In this document: one piece after another, positions 1 to 7,944 of the stretch
Layout of the letters: the number at the start of each line of letters is the position of its first letter
How positions within the stretch are numbered: position 1 is the first letter of the stretch
Assembly (NCBI RefSeq): GCF_003955735.1
Contig: NZ_CP034464.1
Span: forward strand, 3,348,001 to 3,412,000
Reading direction: 5' to 3'
Origin: Undibacterium parvum
GTDB taxonomy: Bacteria > Pseudomonadota > Gammaproteobacteria > Burkholderiales > Burkholderiaceae_D
DNA length: 64,000 bases
Position numbers and translations under genes: made by a program
Notes under the pieces: model-generated
The model's database searches: none
Seen by the model: only the letters and a program-made list of their open reading frames with translations
Told to the model about the DNA's origin: nothing

Positions 1-773
1 GCCTCAACCATGACATGCAATTGCGCCATAAAATGGCTACGGTTGGCCACGCCTGAGACAGGGTCGGTATTGGCCTGCCGACGCAAGGTTTCCAAGCGTT
101 CGGCTTCTTCTGCGAACATGGATTTAAGTAAACTAACTGTGGAATTCATGGCCGTCGATAATTGCCGTAATTCTGGCACCTTCGATTCTGGAGCGATAAT
201 AAACCGGCGCTCAGTCATGGCGTTAGCTTGTGCGATGACGGCGCTGAGCGGTTTTCGTAAACGTCGTAAGATGAGGGTCCCTAAATAACCGGCGATCAAG
301 CCGGACAAGGCTAGTGTCGCCATCATGTCTTTGGTGGATTGCCACAAGGTCTGGTAGGCAAAGCTACTCTGCGTCACGAGCGAGACCGTGCCCAATTGTT
401 TCCAGCCACTGCTAATTTGTGCCTGGCCAGGTGTTGATAGTATCGGGAAAGCTTGGATGAACCAGGCCGGAACCGCGGTTTTTTCAGGCGCGGCAACGCG
501 TGTGATGAATTCTTTGCCGTTGCTGTCGCTAACGCTAATCGAACTATAGTGACCGCTGTCAAACAGAGCAGCAACGACTAACTCAAGCTCAACGGCATCG
601 ATATTTTTTTGGCTCAGGGAAAGTGCCAGTACTGTCGCATTGTCGGCATTTTTCATGCGCAACTGCTCGTTGAGGTAGGCGCGCGAATTGAGGGTGGAGG
701 CCAGCAAACTGCCGATAGAGGCGAGCAAGGTGCTGAGTATGATGGCAAGCCAAAGTTGGCGATACATTGACAT
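1..773 (-). CDS. lapD: LapD-like c-di-GMP receptor, N-terminal part (cut by window edge)
   Basis: This is the N-terminal ~257 residues of a membrane c-di-GMP effector; the gene continues past position 1. Translation starts at the ATG at 773, behind an AAGGAAG ribosome site. A second in-frame ATG lies at 767. Residues about 5-30 form a membrane anchor (YRQLWLAIILSTLLASIGSL). A periplasmic LapD/MoxY-N-type segment follows, then a second membrane helix (MMATLALSGLIAGYLG), a HAMP-like stretch, and the start of a GGDEF domain with the typical entry 'ANTDPVSGVANR'. In the family, a degenerate GGDEF-EAL module binds c-di-GMP and the periplasmic domain sequesters the protease LapG, so the surface adhesin stays intact and biofilm persists. 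lapG lies directly downstream, which supports the assignment. Whether the GGDEF/EAL is degenerate cannot be seen here. Confidence 0.85.
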   Translation of the reverse strand, partial: MSMYRQLWLAIILSTLLASIGSLLASTLNSRAYLNEQLRMKNADNATVLALSLSQKNIDAVELELVVAALFDSGHYSSISVSDSNGKEFITRVAAPEKTAVPAWFIQAFPILSTPGQAQISSGWKQLGTVSLVTQSSFAYQTLWQSTKDMMATLALSGLIAGYLGTLILRRLRKPLSAVIAQANAMTERRFIIAPESKVPELRQLSTAMNSTVSLLKSMFAEEAERLETLRRQANTDPVSGVANRSHFMAQLHVMVE

Positions 774-855
774 TACACTTCCTTTTTAAATATCAAAAAA
801 TTCCGGACATCGCAGATTCGCGCCTGGCGGCAAACGCATAACAATGCTATTAGCA

Positions 856-1617
856 TCAATCAAATCCTTCGCGACGGGCACGCTCTAGCAGGTCTTGCCA
901 GCGGCTTAAACGACCGGTGCCACCGGGGCCAAGTGCGGCATTGGCGGCGGCACCGGCAAACACACCCTGACCATTAAAACTAAAAACAGGAAACAAATCG
1001 CTGCGTCGTGAGGCTGGTCGAATCTCGGAAATAAGATTATCAAGGATTAAAGGTTCGGCCTCACCGGAGGCGTAGTATGCCAACACCATATGCGCTTGTT
1101 GTACATTGCTAGCAGGGCCACCGATACGCGCCTTAACGTAAATGAGTCGCAGCTGTTTATCTGGGATGTTCATATTGAGCAAAGTGAAATATTTTGCGAT
1201 CACATAGTCTTCACAATCGCCCTTACCTTTGGCTAAACTTTCCATGGGCGTAGCCCAATAATCAGATTGCCCCCATGCCTCTAGATCATCGGTGTACAGA
1301 ATTTTTCGATTAAAAAACTCATTCACCTTTTGCAATTTCGTTTCAATCGTCGCCTCGCCATAGCTTTGCATGACAGCGCTCCACTCGACAAAAACTTGTT
1401 GATTCCCGCCCAGATTTTTTAAGCTAGCTTGTATTCGCCCCAGATCCAGCGCATTGCCAGGAATAAGCACGAGTGAGCTCAGCACTACGAAAGCCAATTT
1501 TGAAAATGTCGACAATAAACGTAGTGGCGTAGGCAAGTGAGGCTTTGAAAATAGAGGAAATACGCAAAGTCGAAAGCTCGGTATTGCTGGCTGGCGATGC
1601 TTGAATTTGACTGCCAC
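856..1617 (-). CDS. lapG: LapG-type periplasmic cysteine protease
   Basis: This is a bacterial transglutaminase-like cysteine protease (BTLCP/DUF920) of about 253 residues. The catalytic triad is visible: Cys135 in 'KGKGDCEDYVIAKY', His176 in 'QQAHMVLAYY' and Asp193 in 'LILDNL'. A hydrophobic segment at residues 40-53 (KLAFVVLSSLVLIPG) is the likely export signal. The family cleaves the N-terminus of LapA-type giant adhesins in the periplasm and is held inactive by LapD when c-di-GMP is high. lapD lies 82 nt downstream on the same strand, so the two are probably co-transcribed. The start given is a GTG at 1617 with no clear Shine-Dalgarno; it leaves an unusually long tail before the hydrophobic segment, so the true start may lie further in. 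The adhesin substrate and its type I secretion ATPase are not in the window. Confidence 0.85.
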   Translation of the reverse strand: MAVKFKHRQPAIPSFRLCVFPLFSKPHLPTPLRLLSTFSKLAFVVLSSLVLIPGNALDLGRIQASLKNLGGNQQVFVEWSAVMQSYGEATIETKLQKVNEFFNRKILYTDDLEAWGQSDYWATPMESLAKGKGDCEDYVIAKYFTLLNMNIPDKQLRLIYVKARIGGPASNVQQAHMVLAYYASGEAEPLILDNLISEIRPASRRSDLFPVFSFNGQGVFAGAAANAALGPGGTGRLSRWQDLLERARREGFD

Positions 1618-1708
1618 TATATATCAAACGCGCACTAATTTCTCTGCTTCTATGCAACATTGTTCAATGTTTAATTTGAAAAAATGTTTAAGCAAGTCTG
1701 CGCTCAAA

Positions 1709-1746
1709 AAAATAGCCCGTCAGCTTTAACAAGCGCGGGCTATTTT
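1709..1746 (-). terminator. Rho-independent terminator of the TolC-like gene
   Basis: Inverted repeat AAAATAGCCCG (1709-1719) and CGGGCTATTTT (1736-1746). On the minus strand it is followed by seven T's. It lies just after the stop of the TolC-like gene and before lapG, so lapG-lapD probably has its own promoter. Confidence 0.8.
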
Positions 1747-1761
1747 GCTTACTTCATCGAT

Positions 1762-3600
1762 TTACCATTGTTTGGCATTCGGTGGTCCGTCTACTGTCTC
1801 ATTGACGATTAACCAGGTGCCGCCAATCTCTTCCCAATACAGGGTTTTTTCTAGTACATCTTTGTAGCCGGGAGACTGATAATCTTGACGGAAGCTAGTC
1901 GTCATATGTTTTTCGTCCTGAATCGCAACTTTAATATCGCTCAGGTTGAGAGCAATTTTTTGCGCTCCCAGTAGCCGGGCTTTCCGCGCAGATTTCCATG
2001 ATTCGCGAGACGTGTATTTTTTTGAATACATCTCAAAATACGCTTGAGGATTCATGCCCATCCAGGCTTCACGCCATTTTTGCAGCCCATTGAGTACTGC
2101 GGTTTTTGATGCCGATAAATTTGGTGCTACGCTTATTGGCGTTGTTGGTAGAGGGTTTTTTGCAATCGCGGCGGGCACTTGGCCAATTTGTTGGTTGGCA
2201 CGTGCGTTTAGGGCGACTTTATCCACAACATAGATCTCAGTTGCTTCTAATGGGCAATTTTGAGGTACATCGTCGCGGTCATTATTCTCCATGTTCGGCA
2301 ATGGACCTGCGTCTTGCTGGGTAATTCCCAAAGCACTATACAACGAGCCCATACCGGCATGGGTTCTGGCATACGCGTACAACAAGTCGTATTCGGCACC
2401 AATAAACGATCGCTTGGCCTGAAATAATTCGTTCTCAGTATCGAGTAAATCGAGCAAAGATCTTTGGCCAATATCGAATTGCTGGCGATACGCATCACGG
2501 GCCTTTTCTATCGACAATTGGTGTTGATCTAGGTAGCTTAACTGCTCGGTGAGTTTGCGCGTGTCGTTAAATGCGATGACCACATTCTGGCGCACATCTC
2601 TACAAGCTTTGTCACGCTGATCTTGTGCCAAATTGATCAGGTCGGCGGATTGACGTACGCGAGCACTGTCGCTACCGCCGTTAAATAAATTCCAAGATAG
2701 AACAACTTCGGCGGTGTTGTTATTGGTACGACCGCTAATACTGTCTATGTTATTTCCGTGCTCAGTTCGCGCACGAAAATCAACCCGGGGCTGATAGCTG
2801 GCGCGGCGTGCCTGTTGCGAGCTTTGTACCGAGCGTATGTTTTCTATGGCTGCTAGCAGACTAGGATGCTGTTTATTCGCCAAAGCTAGGGCTGCGCCAA
2901 TATCGGATGGCATATCCTTGCTCAGCAAGGCAGGGTTTTCTAAATTCTTATTCGCTTGGGTGCCAACCAGACGATGAAAGCGGGCACTGACATCGTGTAA
3001 ATTCGAAGTCTCGGTCAGTAAATTAGCCTCAGCTAAGGCAAGCCGTCCAGAGATTTGTTCTAGGTCGACACGGCGCCCTGCACCCGCGCTGACTTTTCTT
3101 TGTATTTGTTCGAAAACCGTGCGGTGACGTACGTAGTTGTCCTCTGCCAATCCAACTAATTTCCGGTAACGTAAAATGTCCGAATACGCACGTATCACTT
3201 CCAAGGCAACGCTCTCAGAGGCATCACGAAGTTCAAATAGTTTTACCAGGCGCGTGTGATCAAGACGTTTGACCTCGTTGCGCGTGGAAAAGCCATCGTA
3301 AAGCATTTGATTCAAGCTTAAGGTGGCGCCATTGCGATTAAAGTCGGATTTCCCCAAACGATTTTCGTTTTGATCACGCCCGGCGCCAGCACTCAGATTT
3401 ACGCTCGGTAAGTAGCCGCCAGCAGCGGCTTCACGCTCTGAACCCGCCGCCTGAAAGTTGTGCCAGCGTGCTAGTACTTCCGGGTTGGATAGAATAGCCT
3501 GCTGGGTTGCATCTTTTAAAGTTTGTACTTGTGCGCAGGCATACAGTGGTAAAAATGCCAGGGTCAATGCTAAGTATTTTTTACGTAAGCGTATTTGCAT
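1762..3600 (-). CDS. TolC-family outer-membrane factor with C-terminal NTF2-like domain
   Basis: This is a 612-residue outer-membrane efflux/secretion channel of the TolC family, probably the LapE/AggA-type exit channel for the adhesin whose release LapG and LapD control. Residues 1-23 are a signal peptide (LALTLAFLPLYACAQ). Residues about 25-430 contain the two TolC repeats, with motifs such as 'AILSNPEVLARWHNF', 'NQMLYDGFSTRNEV', 'LSWNLFNGGSDSARV' and 'GQRSLLDLLDTENELFQAKR'. After a Pro/Ala-rich linker, residues about 500-610 form a separate small domain (from 'LQKWREAWMGMNPQAYFEMY' to 'GGTWLIVNE') that resembles SnoaL/NTF2-like or Cds6 C-terminal domains. Ordinary TolC proteins are about 430-490 residues, so this is a fusion. 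A terminator follows it and separates it from lapG. Confidence 0.85.
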   Translation of the reverse strand: MQIRLRKKYLALTLAFLPLYACAQVQTLKDATQQAILSNPEVLARWHNFQAAGSEREAAAGGYLPSVNLSAGAGRDQNENRLGKSDFNRNGATLSLNQMLYDGFSTRNEVKRLDHTRLVKLFELRDASESVALEVIRAYSDILRYRKLVGLAEDNYVRHRTVFEQIQRKVSAGAGRRVDLEQISGRLALAEANLLTETSNLHDVSARFHRLVGTQANKNLENPALLSKDMPSDIGAALALANKQHPSLLAAIENIRSVQSSQQARRASYQPRVDFRARTEHGNNIDSISGRTNNNTAEVVLSWNLFNGGSDSARVRQSADLINLAQDQRDKACRDVRQNVVIAFNDTRKLTEQLSYLDQHQLSIEKARDAYRQQFDIGQRSLLDLLDTENELFQAKRSFIGAEYDLLYAYARTHAGMGSLYSALGITQQDAGPLPNMENNDRDDVPQNCPLEATEIYVVDKVALNARANQQIGQVPAAIAKNPLPTTPISVAPNLSASKTAVLNGLQKWREAWMGMNPQAYFEMYSKKYTSRESWKSARKARLLGAQKIALNLSDIKVAIQDEKHMTTSFRQDYQSPGYKDVLEKTLYWEEIGGTWLIVNETVDGPPNAKQW

Positions 3601-3700
3601 GATTCGATCAAAGAATGGGATAAATAATTGATGATCCGAAAAGTAACAGAATGTGAAAATCTAGGGAAGCTATTAGCGGGTAGAAATAACATTCCCTAAC

Positions 3701-3743
3701 AAAAAAGCATCTTATTATTTCCATGTGGAAAATATAAGATGCT
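3701..3743 (-). terminator. Terminator after hemL
   Basis: A long hairpin with perfect outer arms AGCATCTTAT and ATAAGATGCT and a partly paired inner stem. On the minus strand it runs into TTTTTTG, about 36 nt past the hemL stop. It is a strong Rho-independent terminator. Confidence 0.8.
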
Positions 3744-3778
3744 CATTGTGATCAATTAATTAACTTATTTTTATTTTT

Positions 3779-5065
3779 TTACGATACCAATTGCTCGAAG
3801 GCTTTTTCGGCGCAAGCGATGCTTGCCGCGATAATCGCATCATCATGCTGCGCTGAGACAAAGCCAGCTTCAAAAGCCGAGGGGGCCAGATATACGCCAG
3901 CATCCAGCATCAAATGGAAGAAACGATTAAATTTAGCACTATCGGTCGCCATCATTTCTGTGTAAGAAGCAGGAATGCTCTGAGCGAAATAAAGTCCAAA
4001 CATCCCGCCTATAGAATCCGCACAAAAAGTGACGCCAGCCTTGCGTGCAGCCTCGGATAAACCCCGTACTAATTTATTTGTTTGTGATGAGAGTTGTTCG
4101 TAAAAATTCGGTTCTTGTATCAGTTTCAAGGTGGTCAATCCTGCCGCCACTGCCACAGGGTTGCCCGATAAAGTACCGGCTTGGTAAACTCGGCCTAAGG
4201 GCGCCATGTTGGCCATCAGGTCTGCGCGCCCACCAAAAGCAGCAACAGGCAAACCACCGCCTATGATTTTACCCAGTGCCGTAATGTCAGGTTGAATATC
4301 GTAAAGGCTTTGAGCTCCGCCTAATGCAACTCTAAAACCGCACATGACTTCATCAAAAATCAATACGCTGCCGTACTCTGTGCAAAGTCTACGCATAGTG
4401 CGTAAAAATTCGGGTGTGGCTTTGATCAGATTCATATTGCCAGCTACCGGCTCCACGATGACGCAGGCTATGTCTTTTCCGTGCGCTTTAAAGCAGTCTT
4501 CCAACTGTTGGCTGTTATTGTAATCAAGCACCAAAGTGTGCTGGATAAAGTCTTCCGGAACACCTGCCGAAGTGGGATTGCCTAGTGTTAGTAAGCCACT
4601 CCCTGCTTTGACCAATAGCGAGTCAGCGTGGCCGTGATAACAACCTTCAAACTTAATAATCTTGTCGCGATTGGTCGCGCCTCGCGCAAGCCTTAAGGCA
4701 CTCATGGTCGCTTCAGTGCCACTGGAAACCAATCTGACTTGCTCTATCGATGGCATTAACTTGCATATTTCTTCTGCCATTTCGATCTCGCCTTCGGTTG
4801 GCGCTCCGAAACCAAGTCCACGTGCGGCGGCTTCTTGTACTGCCTGAACAACTTTAGGGTGAGCGTGACCAACAATCGCCGGCCCCCAAGAGCCTATGTA
4901 GTCGATGTAGCGCTTATCTTCAACGTCCCAAAAATATGCACCCTCAGCGCGCTGAATAAAACGGGGGGTCCCACCAACCGAGCGAAATGCGCGTACCGGA
5001 GAGTTTACGCCTCCTGGTGTTGTTTTTTGAGCTCGAAGAAATAAGTTTTCGTTTTTATTGGTCAT
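3779..5065 (-). CDS. hemL: Glutamate-1-semialdehyde 2,1-aminomutase
   Basis: This PLP enzyme converts glutamate-1-semialdehyde to 5-aminolevulinate, the entry step of the C5 heme pathway in the cytoplasm. The 428-residue length is typical. Diagnostic segments are '[12 protein letters not shown]' at the N-terminus, '[16 protein letters not shown]' (about 114-129), '[16 protein letters not shown]', '[11 protein letters not shown]' with the PLP-binding Asp238, and '[17 protein letters not shown]' with the Schiff-base Lys266. The ATG at 5065 gives the conserved N-terminus. thiD lies 44 nt upstream on the same strand, so they may form an operon. hemH and hemJ occur elsewhere in the window. Confidence 0.97.
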   Translation of the reverse strand: MTNKNENLFLRAQKTTPGGVNSPVRAFRSVGGTPRFIQRAEGAYFWDVEDKRYIDYIGSWGPAIVGHAHPKVVQAVQEAAARGLGFGAPTEGEIEMAEEICKLMPSIEQVRLVSSGTEATMSALRLARGATNRDKIIKFEGCYHGHADSLLVKAGSGLLTLGNPTSAGVPEDFIQHTLVLDYNNSQQLEDCFKAHGKDIACVIVEPVAGNMNLIKATPEFLRTMRRLCTEYGSVLIFDEVMCGFRVALGGAQSLYDIQPDITALGKIIGGGLPVAAFGGRADLMANMAPLGRVYQAGTLSGNPVAVAAGLTTLKLIQEPNFYEQLSSQTNKLVRGLSEAARKAGVTFCADSIGGMFGLYFAQSIPASYTEMMATDSAKFNRFFHLMLDAGVYLAPSAFEAGFVSAQHDDAIIAASIACAEKAFEQLVS

Positions 5066-5109
5066 GATTTTTACGTAAATTTAATGATTAAAAAATGCTT
5101 AGTATCTAT

Positions 5110-5949
5110 TTATTCGGGGATTTTTGGGTCACTATCGTTAACCCAAAAAAAACGATTAGGCATCTGCCTACCCATTCCTATCCGTTGTGCATTGAGCAGC
5201 GTTGCCACCGTAAACTCCTGTGCTTCACGCACAGCATCGGACATCTCTAGTCCATTTGCGAGTGCCGCAGTAATCCCTGCTGATAAAGTTTCTCCGGCTC
5301 CAAGATATAAGCCGGGTATGCGCTTCCAATGATCACTGCGCACAACTCCAGTATCATTAAACAGGGTATTCACCTCTTCATCTCCTGTGCCCGAGATTCC
5401 AGTCACCAGGACATATTCACAGCCCGATGCGACTAGATGCAATGCATCAGAACTTATATCCTTATGCTTGTCGTCATTATCGATTTCGCGCCAGTTCTCT
5501 GCCAGCCTAGAAAGCTCAACTGCAGAAATAAGTAACAAGCTTGCTTGAGGGATGAGTAATTCTTGTATCGCTGTCAAGCAGTCTTCTTCTTCCGCTTCGT
5601 TAAGTTGAGCAGTTGAGCTAAATGGATCGAGAACCACTGGCATTTCGGGGTAATCCGAGATGATTTCGGCAATTACGGTAATATTCTCTACGCTCCCGAA
5701 TTGACCGATTTTGATTGCTGTAATTTCCATGTCTTCAAGCAGTGTCCTAGCCTGATCACTCACCAGTTCTGCCTCAAGCGGATGGACGTCGTCGACCTGA
5801 GAGGTGTCTCCTATCAATATTGCAGTCAATACAGGTAAGCCGTGACAACCCATCGCAATGAAAGTTGCAAGGTCGGCCTGTATGCCTGCCGCGGCAACAG
5901 GATCGGATTCACCAAATGTTAGAATGAGTAAGGGTGTTTGGTTTTGCAC
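5110..5949 (-). CDS. thiD: ThiD-like hydroxymethylpyrimidine (phosphate) kinase, divergent
   Basis: This is a ribokinase-fold kinase of 279 residues that best fits ThiD, which phosphorylates HMP and HMP-P for thiamin synthesis. Family features are 'AAGIQADLATFIAMGCHG' near the N-terminus, 'AIKIGQFGSVENI' (usually AIKIGML), 'PVVLDPFSS' and the C-terminal anion-hole region. Two signature sites depart from canonical ThiD. The N-terminal GSDSSGGAG-type loop reads 'GESDPVAAAG', and the catalytic 'GTGCTLS' reads 'GAGETLS', so the usual catalytic Cys is a Glu. The protein may be an active variant, a kinase for another substrate, or a regulatory homologue. It lies beside hemL and divergently from the rubredoxin gene. 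No TPP-riboswitch motif was seen upstream. Confidence 0.7.
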   Translation of the reverse strand: MQNQTPLLILTFGESDPVAAAGIQADLATFIAMGCHGLPVLTAILIGDTSQVDDVHPLEAELVSDQARTLLEDMEITAIKIGQFGSVENITVIAEIISDYPEMPVVLDPFSSTAQLNEAEEEDCLTAIQELLIPQASLLLISAVELSRLAENWREIDNDDKHKDISSDALHLVASGCEYVLVTGISGTGDEEVNTLFNDTGVVRSDHWKRIPGLYLGAGETLSAGITAALANGLEMSDAVREAQEFTVATLLNAQRIGMGRQMPNRFFWVNDSDPKIPE

Positions 5950-6107
5950 GTGGGGTAGATTAATATAGCTGTTTTTGCGGAAAATGATTGTCAGTGCTCA
6001 AAAAATCTCGTGAATTGTGATGTTTTATACATGTTTATCAAAAAATCATATTTCTCATGCGATTTTGAGAGCGTAACGGTATTTTACTTGATTGAAGGAT
6101 TTTGGTA

Positions 6108-6302
6108 GTGTCTATTGATAAGGTGGCAAGTGTGGGATATAAAACGTGGATGTGCCTGATTTGTGGTTGGATTTATGAGGAGGAGCATGGTATGCCGGAA
6201 GACGGTATAGCGGCTGGCACCTTATGGGCCGACGTCCCTATGAATTGGACTTGCCCCGAATGCGGAGCGCGTAAAGAAGACTTCGAAATGCTGGCAATTT
6301 AA
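6108..6302 (+). CDS. Rubredoxin
   Basis: This is a small one-iron electron carrier of about 64 residues. The four Cys ligands are in 'MCLICGWIYEE' (CxxCG) and 'WTCPECGARKEDFEML' (CPxCGA). I chose the GTG at 6108 because the AAGGAT ribosome site at 6095-6100 sits 7 nt before it; a TTG at 6102 would be only 1 nt after that site. In the cytoplasm rubredoxin passes single electrons between flavoproteins and oxidases or oxygenases; its partner here is unknown. It is divergent from thiD and followed, after about 190 AT-rich nt, by the pil chemosensory operon. Confidence 0.95.
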   Translation: MSIDKVASVGYKTWMCLICGWIYEEEHGMPEDGIAAGTLWADVPMNWTCPECGARKEDFEMLAI

Positions 6303-6491
6303 AAGAGTTGAACTAAAATTACTATCAAATAAGAATTTTCTTCAATTTATGCACATAATTTTAGCCTTATGCCAGTCTGCACTATCGAATTTAAAGTTGA
6401 AATGTTTATTGATGGAAAAAGATGGCGCAAGACAGCTAAATTTTGTTAAAGTGATGTATGACTTTCAACCCAGCTAATCTGAGATAATTTT

Positions 6492-6893
6492 ATGTCAATG
6501 TTGACAGGTAATGAAAACTTAAAAATCATGGTGATCGATGATAGTAGTACTATCCGTCGATCGGCTGAAATATTTTTAGGGCAAGTGGGGTATAAAGTAA
6601 TTTTAGCCGAAGACGGTTTTGACGCTTTGGCAAAAATTAATGACACTCATCCAGACCTGATTTTTTGCGACATACTCATGCCTAGACTGGATGGTTATCA
6701 AACCTGCGCACTAATTAAGAAAAGTGCGAAATTTCGCAATACACCGGTAATCATGCTGTCATCCAAAGATGGTTTGTTCGATCGGGCGCGTGGGGCAATG
6801 GTGGGGTCGGATGAATATTTGACTAAACCGTTTACGAAAGACAGTTTGCTTAAAACGGTTCGTAATTACACCTCAGTGCAAGCATCAAAATAA
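6492..6893 (+). CDS. pilG: PilG-type response regulator
   Basis: This is a single-domain CheY-like receiver of 133 residues. The acidic pair is Asp16/Asp17 ('VIDDSSTIRRS'), the phospho-acceptor is Asp60 ('IFCDILMPRLDGYQ'), the conserved Ser is at about 90 ('VIMLSSKDG') and the conserved Lys is Lys112 ('YLTKPF'). It opens the type IV pilus chemosensory (Pil-Chp) cluster. There PilG is phosphorylated by the ChpA kinase and promotes pilus extension and surface signalling, for example through adenylate cyclase in Pseudomonas. The next gene, pilH, starts 16 nt downstream, and the order pilG-pilH-pilI-pilJ-chpA supports the name. Confidence 0.9.
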   Translation: MSMLTGNENLKIMVIDDSSTIRRSAEIFLGQVGYKVILAEDGFDALAKINDTHPDLIFCDILMPRLDGYQTCALIKKSAKFRNTPVIMLSSKDGLFDRARGAMVGSDEYLTKPFTKDSLLKTVRNYTSVQASK

Positions 6894-6909
6894 TTTTAAG
6901 GCGTAAAAA

Positions 6910-7275
6910 ATGACTATACAAAAAATTCTAGTGGTCGACGACTCACCGACCGAACGCTATTTCTTGACTGATATTTTGGTCAAGAATGGCTTTTCTGTTT
7001 CTACCGCCGAAAATGGCGAAGAGGCCCTGACGAAAATTAAGGCTGACAAGCCACAGTTAATACTGATGGATGTCGTCATGCCAGGCCAAAATGGATTTCA
7101 AATCACAAGGGCTATCGCGCGTGATGTTGAGACGCAAGATATTCCGGTCATTATTTGCACTAGTAAAAATCAAGAAACTGATCGTATCTGGGGTTTGCGT
7201 CAAGGTGCTCGGGACTATTTGGTGAAGCCTATAGATCCACAAGAGTTGCTGGCCAAAATTGCGGCTCTCGGTTAA
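6910..7275 (+). CDS. pilH: PilH-type response regulator
   Basis: This is the second stand-alone receiver, 121 residues long, with Asp10/Asp11, phospho-acceptor Asp54 ('ILMDVVMPGQNGFQ'), the Thr/Ser switch in 'VIICTSKNQETD' and Lys106 in 'DYLVKPIDP'. In the Pil-Chp system PilH counterbalances PilG by favouring pilus retraction or acting as a phosphate sink for ChpA. It follows pilG after 16 nt and precedes pilI by 21 nt, consistent with one transcript. It has no output domain. Confidence 0.9.
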   Translation: MTIQKILVVDDSPTERYFLTDILVKNGFSVSTAENGEEALTKIKADKPQLILMDVVMPGQNGFQITRAIARDVETQDIPVIICTSKNQETDRIWGLRQGARDYLVKPIDPQELLAKIAALG

Positions 7276-7296
7276 TTTGTTTATTTCGGACTATTT

Positions 7297-7896
7297 ATGA
7301 ACCAAACTTTGCGTGAGTCAGCAGCGACCGGTCTAAAAGTACCCAAATCTGATCCGGCTGTGCGACGTACCCGATTGCGTGAATTCCAGGCTCAGTTGAT
7401 GGATCGCATGCAGGAAGCTCAACGTGGGACGCAGCTAAGGGTTAGCCAATTAGGAATTATGATAGGTCAATCCCGTTACCTACTTGATTTGCGCGAAGCT
7501 GGAGAGATAGTAAGTGCTGGGCATATGGTAAAAGTCCCGCTCACTAAAGATTGGTATCTTGGATTGTCAAATGTCCGAGGTAATTTAACTAGTGTAGTTG
7601 ATCTGGCTCGATTTGATGGTGGTCAAGCTACTGTCTTGGATTCGTCGTGCCGAGTAGTCGCATTTGCGCCAACTTTGGCGTTTAATAGCGGACTATTAGT
7701 TTCTCAGGTTCTCGGTTTGCGGAATTCCAGTGAAATGGAGGCAGAAGTCAGCGCTGATACGAATGCAGGCAGCACGGGGCTTGAGCATAAGCCTTGGATT
7801 GTTGCCGTGCATCGTGATCAAGACGGGAAACTTTGGTCTGAACTTAGTTTGTCAATGTTGGTGCAAAATCAAGAATTTTTGCACGTTGGTTTGTAA
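7297..7896 (+). CDS. pilI: PilI, CheW-like adaptor
   Basis: This is a 199-residue CheW-domain protein that couples the membrane receptor PilJ to the ChpA kinase in chemosensory arrays. The CheW fold is recognisable from about residue 45 ('LRVSQLGIMIGQSRYLLDLR') through 'VPLTKDWYLGLSNVRGNLTS' and 'VVDLARF'. An N-terminal extension of about 40 charged residues precedes the domain. It lies between pilH and pilJ on the same strand; 48 nt separate it from pilJ, whose AGGAG site is visible at about 7932. The assignment rests on domain plus gene order. Confidence 0.88.
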   Translation: MNQTLRESAATGLKVPKSDPAVRRTRLREFQAQLMDRMQEAQRGTQLRVSQLGIMIGQSRYLLDLREAGEIVSAGHMVKVPLTKDWYLGLSNVRGNLTSVVDLARFDGGQATVLDSSCRVVAFAPTLAFNSGLLVSQVLGLRNSSEMEAEVSADTNAGSTGLEHKPWIVAVHRDQDGKLWSELSLSMLVQNQEFLHVGL

Positions 7897-7944
7897 TTTT
7901 CAATAAAATTAGTACAGTATTTCAATCGATTAGGAGACCTAGTA

